Below, piece after piece: positions 42,379 through 52,160 of a DNA stretch of 64,000 nucleotides. A model generated the notes under the pieces. That model had not been told where the DNA came from and did not search any database. It worked only from the letters and a program-made list of their open reading frames with translations. Source of the DNA: Symsagittifera roscoffensis (lineage: Eukaryota; Xenacoelomorpha; Acoela; Convolutidae); the NCBI RefSeq assembly GCF_963678635.1, contig NC_087066.1:37327152-37391151 (forward strand), read 5' to 3'. Positions within the stretch are counted from its first letter, which is position 1. Each line of letters begins with the position of its first letter. The position numbers were made by a program, and so were the translations under genes.

Positions 42379-43941
42379 ATGGACAATTTCAACCTGGATG
42401 AATTGATGGACCTGGCAGAGGCATATGTAGGACCGATGGTAGATGCGATCTATCGTCGGCTGATCGAACGAGACTTCGCTCTGGAGGACCCAGAGGTGGT
42501 CATGTTGCTGACCGCCCTGATCAACATCTTGGGGCACGACAACCGTGGGGACCACCCCACGGAAGTCCTGTTGATGGCAGCATATGGAGAAAGAGGAGTA
42601 CTAGACCGCCCGAACATGAGAGTGATGAGGTGGAGAAACGGGGCTCTCTCAGGGAGTGACTTGGCGAATGAGCCTGGATTGGGAAGTTCTAGGACATACC
42701 AACCAGGTGAGATGCCAATGCCCTCTAAGCCTAAACCTGGGCTGACGAGAGTGCATCGGGAGATGAACAGCGAGGCGACCTCGTCTGGTTCACCACTGAG
42801 AGCAGCTGTGCCACCAAAAAGGGCGAAAGTAACACAGAAGGTTCAGACGAACCAAACCATACAAGATCTGGACGAGATGAACGATCAGCTGAGAAGTACG
42901 AAGAAGGAGTTAGACGATATGACCAGAAGCATGCTCCAGATGGAGGAAGATCGGGACATGTGGAGAAAGTTGCTTGAAGACTGCAACAAAAAGCAGGGCC
43001 AAGAGATCGAACGCTTAAGGCAGGAATACAAAGAGCGACCGGAGCAGGTGGCGTTGACAACGGCCGTGGAGAAAGTGATACCTGCAAGGGATATTCCTCG
43101 TGGGCAGTCCCCGATGGAGCTCTTGACACCTCGAGAAATGAGTCAAACAACGGAGACACGGCTTCCAGCAGAGACGAACCGAGTAACAATCCCGGATCCT
43201 AGTGACACCTTGGGTGATCCCGTCGTAGAACAGACAGTGAGAAAACTGATAGAGACAGCTGGACGATTGGTCGCTAACAAGAATGCACCAGGTTCCGGGG
43301 TGACTGCACCCTATGGAACGATTGACGATACGGGCAGAGTACAACTCTCCCAGACAGTAATCAGACAAGGGATGAGTAACGTGACACCACTCATGGGGAA
43401 CTCGAGAATCCCAGAGAGGAAAGTAAGGAAGATGCCAGCGAAGAAAGTGTCTCGTGTAATAGACGTGCAGAAGAATAATCAATTGAAGTATAATTTCACG
43501 GGAGTTCCGGAGACAGATCCGAGGGCCTGCTTCAATCGAGCTACCTGGAGCCCGGCTGTGAACCTGCAGCAACCACCACTCGGGACATCTCACCTGATAT
43601 TGGGAGACAGCTTAGTCAGAGTGCTGTCGAATTTGAGGACCTCATGGGTCACCACGGTGATGGCCTTTGGAGGCGCGACGATTGCCCAATTATATCGCAT
43701 GGTGGAGCTGATGAATCCAGGGAAGATACCCAATGTGTTGATCTTAGTTGGGACGAATGATATCTCCAGAGGATCAGATGAGCAGGAAGCACTGTGGGAA
43801 TCAATGATGGTGTGTTTGTTCACTACTCTCTGGCAGAAGTTCAGTTGCGCGGTACTGACCGTTTGCACGGTGCCAATGAACGCAAGAAGCCTGACAGCAT
43901 CAGGAAGGAGGCACCGACGAGAGAACAATTACGGAAATTAG
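42379..43941 (+). CDS. ORF3: coiled coil plus truncated SGNH/GDSL-type region
   Basis: 520 codons from ATG 42379, 395 bases after Pol. Helical N-terminus, a heptad-rich coiled coil at about 165-215 (KKELDDMTRSMLQMEEDRD), a polar middle, then from about 405 an SGNH hydrolase-like region: HLILGDSLVRVL (block I, Ser 411) and VLILVGTNDISRG (block III, Asn 460). The block V DxxH of the catalytic triad is absent because homology to the next ORF begins in another frame near 43930. SGNH/GDSL esterase-like domains are known from ORF1 of some CR1/L2 LINEs; here one sits downstream of gypsy pol. As it stands the esterase fold is incomplete and catalysis is unlikely. The family call is from motifs only. 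Confidence 0.72.
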   Translation: MDNFNLDELMDLAEAYVGPMVDAIYRRLIERDFALEDPEVVMLLTALINILGHDNRGDHPTEVLLMAAYGERGVLDRPNMRVMRWRNGALSGSDLANEPGLGSSRTYQPGEMPMPSKPKPGLTRVHREMNSEATSSGSPLRAAVPPKRAKVTQKVQTNQTIQDLDEMNDQLRSTKKELDDMTRSMLQMEEDRDMWRKLLEDCNKKQGQEIERLRQEYKERPEQVALTTAVEKVIPARDIPRGQSPMELLTPREMSQTTETRLPAETNRVTIPDPSDTLGDPVVEQTVRKLIETAGRLVANKNAPGSGVTAPYGTIDDTGRVQLSQTVIRQGMSNVTPLMGNSRIPERKVRKMPAKKVSRVIDVQKNNQLKYNFTGVPETDPRACFNRATWSPAVNLQQPPLGTSHLILGDSLVRVLSNLRTSWVTTVMAFGGATIAQLYRMVELMNPGKIPNVLILVGTNDISRGSDEQEALWESMMVCLFTTLWQKFSCAVLTVCTVPMNARSLTASGRRHRRENNYGN

Positions 43942-44369
43942 ATTGTCTAAAAGATTTAGATCTTTTTGAGACAATGTGCAAAGTTCTAAACATTCCGATG
44001 GAAGTGAAGAAGATATGGGCAAGAAAACGATTGATGCCATGGTTCAGAGCTAACATGACTGCATGGTTGTACGAGTATGCGAAAAAGCATATGTCGAAGC
44101 ACGGCAGAGTGTACAGTGAATATCAGCTGGACATTGGGGCAGGAGCTTTCAAGCGAGCTTTCGTGACTCATCGGAATGCAGTGACCACCGCTGTGAAAAG
44201 AATTTCCAGGACGAGCGAGCGTAGTGGAAATGAGAAGGCAGAGATGCTGAAAGAAGATTTGGAGAGAAACGTGACGTTGTGTCTCCACAACAGCTTCTGT
44301 AGAAACAGAGAATCAAACGTGGATCCCCTACCTTGCTGTAAACAGAGGGTGGAAGAGCAGAAGTGTTGA
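43794..44369 (+). pseudogene. ORF4, 5'-truncated and out of frame with ORF3
   Basis: The open frame is 191 codons, but similarity to the 257-residue ORF at 48069-48842 begins only around LDLFETMCKVL (about 43950) and runs to the end (WFRANMTAWLY, AFKRAFVTHRNAVTTA, LHNSFC). The first 45 or so codons overlap ORF3 in another frame and are probably shadow. About 125 N-terminal residues present in the older copy are missing. A deletion that joined ORF3 to ORF4 is the simplest reading; a programmed -1 shift is possible. The family is not recognised. Confidence 0.6.
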
Positions 44370-45286
44370 AGGACGGCTTCCAACAGCGTCAGGATAGTCA
44401 ATGACGTGCTACAAGACACGGAAACCGAAAGTGCGGAGTCAGTGTCACAGGAGGAGGAAATGGAGCATTGACGAATGGTCGAGAAAACAAGAGGCAGCAA
44501 GAAAGAAAATTAGAAGAATTTAGAAGATTTAGAACTTCTAAACGACGAAAAAAGAAGAGAACAAAGGGATGATGAAGAAAAGTCAAAACTCAGAATTGTT
44601 TTGTGTGTGTGAAAAACTCAAGTGGGAAACCAAGCAACCAAGTTGTAATTGAAAACTGAAACATTTTGTTGAGTTTTGAAATTGTTGCATTTATAAATTT
44701 GCATTTTGATTTTAGCAGAAGTGGCTTTAGAGACACTTATTATTTATTTAGAAAGGCTTAAGGGAAGAGTATATTTAAATATTCCAGCCTGCATGATTGT
44801 TTTTAATCACTTAGGAAGATTGATCACTTTGTGGTGACGTGGAAGGCTTGAGTAATCTCTTGAAGAGGGAGGTTGTTGCATTGTTCTTTCTAACCACAAA
44901 GTTTCTTAGTTTTAATATTCAGGACAATAAACAAGCAAGATTTCCGAAGGGAAGGAGCGTAGTAGGATAATTTTAGCTTGTTGGTTGGCAGGACTGTCCT
45001 GCAAGCCAACACCTTTTAAATATAAGAGAAGAAGTTTTAATCGGGACATTGACACTGGAAGTCAGAATCAATATTTTATCTTAAGTCATATCCTCAATGT
45101 GCAGATTAATGAAAGAATTTGAAGGCTATAGTGATGTAGTATGATGCCATTTATATTCTGCAGTGAGTCGATGTGACGTAGATAAAAGTAATTTCGTGCA
45201 TTTTGTAAATTCTGTTCGATGACACTGTAACCATTTAGAACATTGCGCGATTCAATGAGGACATTGACCGGACTGTCCGGGGAGTA
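44370..45286 (+). other. Retrotransposon 3' non-coding region and PPT
   Basis: No frame of note. It ends in GACTGTCCGGGGAGTA directly before TGTGAC of the 3' LTR. The same GTCCGGGGAGTA|TGTG junction occurs on the minus strand at 47512-47496 in an older relative, so this purine-rich tract is the likely plus-strand primer (PPT). Confidence 0.65.
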
Positions 45287-46198
45287 TGTGACATTCGACC
45301 AGAATGGCCAAAATGCAATCTCTGCAGAATTCGGAATTTTAGCAGTAAGCCTTCCGGATTGGTGGTTTTTAAGAACTAAGGGCGTTATTGGAACGTTTAG
45401 CCAAACGGTGAAGGCTGGAATATTCTAGTATTTTAAAATTTCAAAAATTCGAATGATGACGTCACATTTCTGAGAAATGCTGAAACGGCCATTTTAACAA
45501 AAAACGAGTGAAAGAACACAACAACAACATTAGTTGCGCTGACGAGAACAACTTTATCGAAATTGAAGAAAAACAGCAGCAGATTGCAGAGAACGTTCCG
45601 AGTTGCAACTATTGTGCTGCTACAATAGTTGCAAGGCCGTTGCGAACAACGGTGAAGGGTAAGAAACCAGCCTTCCGTGTTGTCGTGAAATCGAACTTAA
45701 GGAGCTTGATTCACCGGATTCAAGAATCCGGAAGGGTCTCGGGACGGAAAACTTTTATTGACTCATGTGAACTTTTAGCATCCTGTCATGTCCTGACTTG
45801 AATTTAATTGATATTTGGACAAGGATGAGGTGCTAAGAGTTGGGGGGGAAAGGGTTGATCCATCTTCGATGGAGATGATGATTTTCATCTACTGAACAAA
45901 AACAATAGTAATATAATAAGTAGTAGCCCTGTTTTTAGGAGTGACCTCGTGGTCTGGGGATACTGAGACCCAGCCATGAGCTCACTATTTTTGCATGTAA
46001 TTCAGTTAATTTGAGCGTTCTGGTCGAAGCCGGAGAACAGTAACGTTTTTGTTGACCCGATGTTAGAAAAGACCACCGAAAAGTACTGGCTTGGTAGAGA
46101 CGGTGAAAAACATGCAAAGCTCTGTTTAGACGCTAGCCAGTCGTCTTAAGACTTAGTTTTGTTATCCGTCGATATGTATCTTCCGGGCGAATGTTACA
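45287..46198 (+). repeat. 3' LTR (912 bp)
   Basis: TGTGACATTC to GAATGTTACA, matching 28474-29410 except for two deletions (15 and 10 nt) and about five substitutions. It is followed at once by CTATTGAAAAAATTTGG, the continuation of the interrupted TIR element. Confidence 0.95.
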
Positions 46199-46682
46199 CT
46201 ATTGAAAAAATTTGGAACTTACGCGACTGCTTTTTTATTTTGGAACCTATGGGACTGATTTTTTTTATTTTGGAACCTATGAATACGCACCTCCCATAGG
46301 TTCCAAAATAAAAAATCAATCGCATAATTTCCAAAATTTATCTTCTTAAAATCTGATTGGTTGAAATTTGAGCCAACGAATTTATGGCCTGATTGTTTAC
46401 TGTTCAACTCGCATAAACTCAAGCTGCAGAATAGTGACCGCCCCAGCCGCACCAACGTGTTGCGAGCTTGCCATCAAAGGGTAGGACTCAATACGAAATT
46501 TAGAGCCGGCTATCGCCGCGACGCGGCGACGCGCGCGCAGCGCGCCCACCGGCGACCTTAAACCGAGACTCGGCTGATTTAGTCTTTTAACCAATTGAAA
46601 ATATTTTGAACTTATGCGACTGCTTTTTTATTTTGGAACCTATGGGACTGATTTCTTATTTTGGAACCTATGAATACGCACC
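46199..46682. mobile_element. TIR element dimer: end of unit 1 and complete unit 2
   Basis: 46199-46290 completes the unit interrupted at 28473. 46291-46682 is a second, uninterrupted unit in the same orientation and ends TATGAATACGCACC before AAAAACCC (46683-46690), the same 8 bases as at 27822-27829. Unit 2 reads TTAGTCTTTTAACCAATTGAAA where unit 1 is split by the retrotransposon, giving an empty-site reference. It has no transposase and is CpG-rich in the middle (46506-46560). Confidence 0.82.
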
Positions 46683-46690
46683 AAAAACCC

Positions 46691-48842
46691 GTTACAGCTT
46701 AAAGGCCACTACCAAAGAACCCCCCCCACTCTAGAAAATAAGAACGTCCTCATATTTAGGCCTCAAAATACCCAAAATACACGAACGCCGTTAAAAACAG
46801 GGTCGGAACCATCCGTACAGTTACTTTTTATTAGACAGTGGAACTTTGATCCATTTCAGATGGATCAACCTAAAACTCTCCTTACCTCAACGTAACAATC
46901 ATAAAACACACTCAAGAAAATTAAATTGAGTGTTCACATATCGGCACACTCGAGAATTGGGATAACTAAATTAATCAGTGACTCTAGGATTAAGTATAAT
47001 AACTATTAAGTATCTCTAGGATTAAGTAGAGGATTAAGTAGGATAAGAACTCTAGAATTAAGTATAACAATTAGAAGTTTGCTATTGATGAATTCCAGCA
47101 AGGGAAATAAGTTTTGACTCGAGAATTAAGTTTTGGAACTGGACCATTGGGATACCCCAGCTGTCCACCTTTCCACTGAGGATTCACTCTGGTTCACCTC
47201 GAATAAATATGTTCTTCATTTGTAATCGCTTCTTCTCCTATTTCAGGATAGGACAGCTCTACTCGCGTTTGATTTATATCTGGAAATTGCGAATAGCAAT
47301 ATCCCGCTGCTTTTTTTCAAGTACTTTCCCGCGATTGTAAATCGGTTGTTCTGATCTTGTATTTCTGAGATTTTCAGTTTTCGCGAGAAAGTTGAGCATG
47401 ACAAGCTCAATTCGAATTTTTGAAAAATTAAATTACCTCCCAAAATTACGTAGTTCGTATTCCTCAAGGTCAAACTTCCAAAAATGACCGACTGGCACAT
47501 ACTCCCCGGACTCAAGATTGATGTCCTCATCGCGTGTTGCCGCCTGCCAGTGAGTCCCCAGAATACCGAGTGCTGCTCAAGATACAGTGCCAGTGGTCAT
47601 TTACAGAAGTTTGCAGCAGACTTAACTTTATCTACACCCCAAAATTCACAACCATTTAAAATTGTCACACTATCGCTGAACAGCAATCAAAATTTTCATA
47701 TTCCTGCACCTTAAATATCCGCTTTTGAAGCTTATGATTAAAATTTCTCTCTTTCCTATCCAATCAGGAAATTGTCATGCATTATTTTGATTTATATAAT
47801 AACTATAGCATATTAATAACGTACGTTGTTTCGTTAAAATTTCTTTTTCGTGACCTCGGATTTCATCCGAGTTCACACTCGAGCCCCTTCCTTTCCCTCT
47901 CAAGACTCAAGAAACCCACACTGAGCTCCCTGCTCACTTCGTATTCCTAGCCTTCGAAGTGCTAGGACCCGATGAAATTGACACCGTGATCTGCCTTAGT
48001 AGCGCTTCCTCATCATCAGAGCTGATCACGATTTCTTCCCATGCTCTCAATTGTTCGAAGGATCGCATTCACTCCTTCTGCTCCTGTAACCTCACTGCCT
48101 GATTCGGTAAACCTTTCATTTCCAATTCCCTGATCAAGCAAAAGGAATTGTGCAGGCTCAAGCTCACGTTCTTCGCCAAGTCCTCCTCCAGTATCGATTC
48201 TTTTGCTTTGGTATTACCTCTAGACACCCTACCGACTCTTTTCCAACCTGTTGTGATCGCACTTCGATGGGCCAGCAGAGATCTCTTGAAGGCTTCCGGA
48301 CCTATCTCCGCCAGGAACTGTCGATATTCCTTTTGGTGTTTTTTCATGTGATCTTTCGTCGCTATGTACAACCAAGATGTCAACGTCGCTCGAAACCACG
48401 GAAAGAACCTTATGCGGCTCCATACGTGCCTGACTTCCATTGGTATGGCGAATACCTTGCATACAGTCTCAAACAACTCAAGTCTCCTGCTGTAATCTAT
48501 AGCGTATATCGATTCCGTCGTTGGTGTCTTCGACTCCCTATATTTCGTTACATTTTCTTGGATCCATCGTAACGCCAACATCTTACTCACTACCAAGATG
48601 GTCACCTTCTGCTGATGATCGAGTAACCCGATTGACCGAATTTCTTCTACATCCCACACTAAACAAAGGTTTGAATGCTCCGGGTACCACACTGTCTGTG
48701 CCAAGCAATGGCATGGGCATTCCCGATGTGTAATTTCTATGCTTCGGAGATTGCGTTCTCCCGAAGCTTCCAGCAGAGGCTCTAGTTCCATCATCTTCTC
48801 GTGCGTCATATCATTCTCCTCCGGCGCTGGGACACTACTCAT
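46691..48842 (-). mobile_element. Older, truncated relative of the gypsy element
   Basis: On the minus strand: a complete ORF4 (48842-48069), a 3' region, a PPT (GTCCGGGGAGTA, 47512-47500) and an LTR starting TGTGCCAGTCGG at 47499. Its 3' region GATGAGGACAT and the LTR block GGTTGATCCATCT (near 46870) match the young element at 45258 and 45857. The LTR appears cut by the TIR dimer at 46690; whether its remainder continues left of 27822 is not clear. Upstream of ORF4 no gag, pol or ORF3 is seen. Confidence 0.7.
48069..48842 (-). CDS. ORF4 of older gypsy relative, complete, unknown family
   Basis: 257 residues, ATG 48842 to stop 48069, uninterrupted. The C-terminal 135 residues match the broken ORF4 at 43950-44369 (ELFETVCKVFAIPMEVRHVW, PWFRATLTSWLYIATKDH, AFKRSLLAHRSAITTGWKRV, NVSLSLHNSFC). 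The N-terminal half is unique here and has a short Cys/His run (ECPCHC) and an acidic start. The C-terminal part looks all-helical with a basic face. No family is recognised and no function is assigned. An open frame in an otherwise decayed element is noteworthy. Confidence 0.65.
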   Translation of the reverse strand: MSSVPAPEENDMTHEKMMELEPLLEASGERNLRSIEITHRECPCHCLAQTVWYPEHSNLCLVWDVEEIRSIGLLDHQQKVTILVVSKMLALRWIQENVTKYRESKTPTTESIYAIDYSRRLELFETVCKVFAIPMEVRHVWSRIRFFPWFRATLTSWLYIATKDHMKKHQKEYRQFLAEIGPEAFKRSLLAHRSAITTGWKRVGRVSRGNTKAKESILEEDLAKNVSLSLHNSFCLIRELEMKGLPNQAVRLQEQKE

Positions 48843-50508
48843 CGGTTTCCCGATGGCATTCTAATTTTTATTTTTGTTTTCAATAAATATTTTTCAAATA
48901 TGTTTTTTATAATACTGCAGAAGTTGAGAAAACAATTTGACATCTTTTTATCAATCGTTATTGTACATTAGTAATTTTGTTTAGCGCCTGAAATAATCAT
49001 GAAGGTTTACTTCAAAATTTTATGTTTGCAAATGAAAATTCAAATTCATTGCTAATATGATTCTAAATATAAAAGTTTAAGTTGGCTTTTGCCGTACAAC
49101 CATGAAACTAAATGGTAAGTTTCTACGTACTCGTAAATCGTCTCTTGTCCGAGGTCTTCTTCCAATACCGGGTAGTTTTCGTATTGTGCGGAATAGCGGC
49201 TCTGATCTATTGAGTCGTAGAGACATTTCAATTAAATTATTATCATGTAACATTTTGAAAATGTTTTGTCTGTTTTCTAATCTATATTTGGTTAATTCTC
49301 AGCTATTAAGGTCTTATTCGAGACTTATGGTCGCAACAGATGAGTTAGGTCCTTGAGGTTAACTCATAGAGTAATTTCGGATAGGGTACATCGTCTGCTC
49401 GTCACGCTATCTTTTTTTCGGCCGGATAGATTCGTGCAACTTCTTAGTCTAATACCGATCCTAATCTTACTCTTATATCTACTAGTCTCAGGGTGTTTAA
49501 CTAGTATCTGGTAGGCTCAATAGATCTAGAGTATACTGGCTTATTGCAACTGCTGAAGTTCTCTTGGAGAGGTAACTAATTTCTAAGTTAAATTCAAATA
49601 TCTCTGGTGCTGAAATTACAAGCAATTTCAGCTTTTACAAATAAGTGGGTTGTTAGTTAGATGGATTATGATTGGTTAATATTGAATATTTTACAGTGGT
49701 AAAAAACTAATTTCTCCAATAATAAAATGTAGTTTAGATCAGGTTCCATTTTTCCTATTATATGAAAACAAAATTTAAAAAATGTGTTAAAAAAACACTC
49801 ACTTATGATGTTTGGGTTGTTAAGGTAAAATTCACATTATGGACAGAAAGTATGAAAATTTGAATGCTTATTTTTTTTCGTAAAATGTTTATTTGAGCAC
49901 AGAAGGGAGTTTGAAAAAAGGATAAATAAAACTTTATCTCAATTTTGACTTTATATGGGATAATCCATATCATAAAATTTTCAAAAAATTTTATGATGAG
50001 CCTTTTTTTATGCAAAAAAAAAATTTCATGAAAAATTGGCTCTCATGCAACTAAAATAACCATCAATTTGTATTGCTTGACTTATAAACCAGTTTAAGAT
50101 AGTTTTGAAAAAAGTTTTGCTTGAAAAAACGCAAATGTTTTATGAATAGACTCCATATATGAAGTTTCATGATAGGCTTTTTTCCTGTATCGGCGCCGAA
50201 ACTGGACGTCAACCCGGGCAGTTTTGGACAGTATACAGGGCATTGTATGCTTGAGAGTTTTTGCGCATTGCGTCCTCCATGCATGAGAAAAGCCATTAGA
50301 GATGGGCACTCGACTTATTTCAAGTTGCGGGGTGAAGTTGACAAAATAAACATGTTATCTCCTTTCTGTTGAGCCTGTACGAAATGAATAAAGGTGAATT
50401 ATATAATCACTTAAGTTTCATCTTACTTAATCAAAGTTGGGTTCTTTGAAACATTTTGTTTCTAATAATGGGTTCAAATCAATCCAATGGGGTGATTCGT
50501 AGAGATAG

Positions 50509-50562
50509 GTGTGTGTGTGTGTGTGTGTGTATGTATGTGTGTGTGTGCGTGTGTGTGTGTGT
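50509..50562. repeat. GT/TG microsatellite
   Basis: Almost uninterrupted (GT)n with ATGT and GCGT interruptions. Confidence 0.95.
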
Positions 50563-51350
50563 CTTAAGAACTAAAAAAAAAAATCAAAAAAACTCGAAAA
50601 AATTTATAAATGTTTGCGAGCGGACCAAAATGTATACAATTTAAAAACCTCATAATAATATGTAAAGTTTGATATCTGAGATAATTTTTCATATCTCCGA
50701 TTGATTCTGCTTTCGTTGTATCTGAGCTTACGAACTTCTCCTGCTTTTCTTCAAAACGCAGACCATTTAAAAAAGAAAGTAACGGACACTTTTAAAGCAA
50801 CATTATAGTTTTTATTTAAAACTTTCTTCCTTTATTTTTTCGTTCTGCTTACTTGCTTATTTCCGTGGTATCAAATTTTTTGTAAGCTTGTCACAGAAAT
50901 CAGGTGTTTGTTTTTATTTGAAATTTTATTTGTTGTTTGTTGTTGCGACCACGGAAAGTATAGAAGAACCTGGTCTTATGAGCAATTCTTCTCTTCTTTT
51001 CCCCAAAAACAAAGATCTTAAACTTCTAATATGGCTGATTTTTCGCTAAGTGTTCTGCGGGGATCATTGTTGGTTCCACTCTTTCTTATGTTAATCAAAC
51101 ACAATGGGTACATATTTTTTCAGTTGGACTGCCTGACAACGATAGCTGCTTAACGGTTATCTTCCAAAAAGCCCGCGCAACAATGTTAACGAATGAAGTG
51201 CTTTCAAAAGTTTCTACGCGGTCAAACAGAAATCAATTAAATCTCAATATAGCGCAAATTTTTTCTTATTTCCAGTTCGTGTTCAATGCAAAAAATGTAA
51301 GTTTATGGGTGCCTAGTAGATGAGTATGGGTTTTGTGGAAAATAAGGGCT

Positions 51351-51744
51351 TTCAACAGTGCCGATGTACAACAGTCCCGAAATTGAAAATGTGTTCAACA
51401 GTGCCAAAAATTGATAATATTTAAAAAATTTTGAGTACAGTTTGTGAACTGTAAGCAGTTTTGCGTGAATAATGTTTTATTTTGAAATGAAACCGAGAAA
51501 AAAAGGACAATTTGTTAAGTTAATTGTTGGTTCAGAAAAATTTATGACGCCTCACGGTGGAACTTTTGTTTGTTTAACTTGCGACAGCAATCAAAATGAC
51601 CAATTGTGTCTTTTCAACTTCAGTCCATTTGAACTGAATGACATGTCGCTGGTTTGGGATGATTAAAAAAGAGCATTCAAAATAATTTTCGGCACTGTTG
51701 AGCAAAATTTTATTTTTTGGCACTGTCGTATTTTGGTACTGTTT
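51351..51744. mobile_element. Short inverted-repeat unit, CAACAGTGCC type
   Basis: The left side has TTCAACAGTGCC twice (51351 and 51393) and ACAGTCCCGAAATTG. The right side has the complement GGCACTGTTGAGC, GGCACTGTCG and GGTACTGTT. It encloses a 64-codon ATG frame (51472-51666) without recognisable domain, so a MITE-like unit is most likely. Confidence 0.45.
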
Positions 51745-52092
51745 TACTGCCCCTCAATAATTGAATTTTCAAAAACGTGTAGAAATTGTCTGCAACAGAA
51801 ATTCAATGCTAATTAGACTTTCAGAGGTAATTTTCTTAAACTTTTTTTCTACTTGCAACCAATTCAAATATATAAACTTCGATGGCTTTTAAATTTCAAT
51901 TGCCTAAACAATTCAACGGGTGTGCAAACGGGAGACTACAAGGGTCAATGAAATAAATGATTCCTTACCCTTTAGATCATTTTTCATATTTTTTTTACTT
52001 TTCAGTAGTTACCACAGTGTCAAAAATATATGTTTATCTCTCTGACATCAGTAGGCTGCATGGAGTTTCCTATCGCTTTGCTCTGGAACCTA

Positions 52093-52160
52093 TTGTTCCG
52101 ACTTTCGTTAAAAAAACGGAATATTAATGCTCGGTGTGGTTTGTTTTATTCAGTTAATTT
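52093..52160. repeat. Solo end of the TTGTTCCGAC foldback family
   Basis: TTGTTCCGACTTTCGTTAAA, then ACGGAATATTAATGCTCGG and GTGGTTTG, as at the left end of 56813-57783. No matching right end is seen nearby. Confidence 0.6.

Larger units (their letters stand above)
28474..46198 (+). mobile_element. Giant Ty3/gypsy-type LTR retrotransposon
   Basis: A 17.7-kb element: LTR, 3-kb leader, Gag-protease ORF, Pol ORF (linker, RT, RNase H, integrase, macrodomain-like tail), SGNH-like ORF, broken fourth ORF, 3' region, LTR. The order PR-RT-RH-IN marks it as Ty3/gypsy rather than copia. The LTRs differ by about five substitutions and two indels (15 and 10 nt), so insertion is recent. It lies inside the first unit of a TIR-element dimer; the second unit shows the empty site. 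The flanks share only CTA as a direct repeat (CCTA before, CTAT after). Pol keeps all catalytic residues, but the ORF3/ORF4 region is broken. It is annotated only as found. Confidence 0.96.

Noticed and set aside
50180-50260. GGCGCCGAAAC as a retroviral primer-binding site
   Set aside because: No LTR end with CA lies just upstream and no gag follows.
51472-51666. 64-codon ATG frame
   Set aside because: Lies inside a small inverted-repeat unit and has no recognisable motif.
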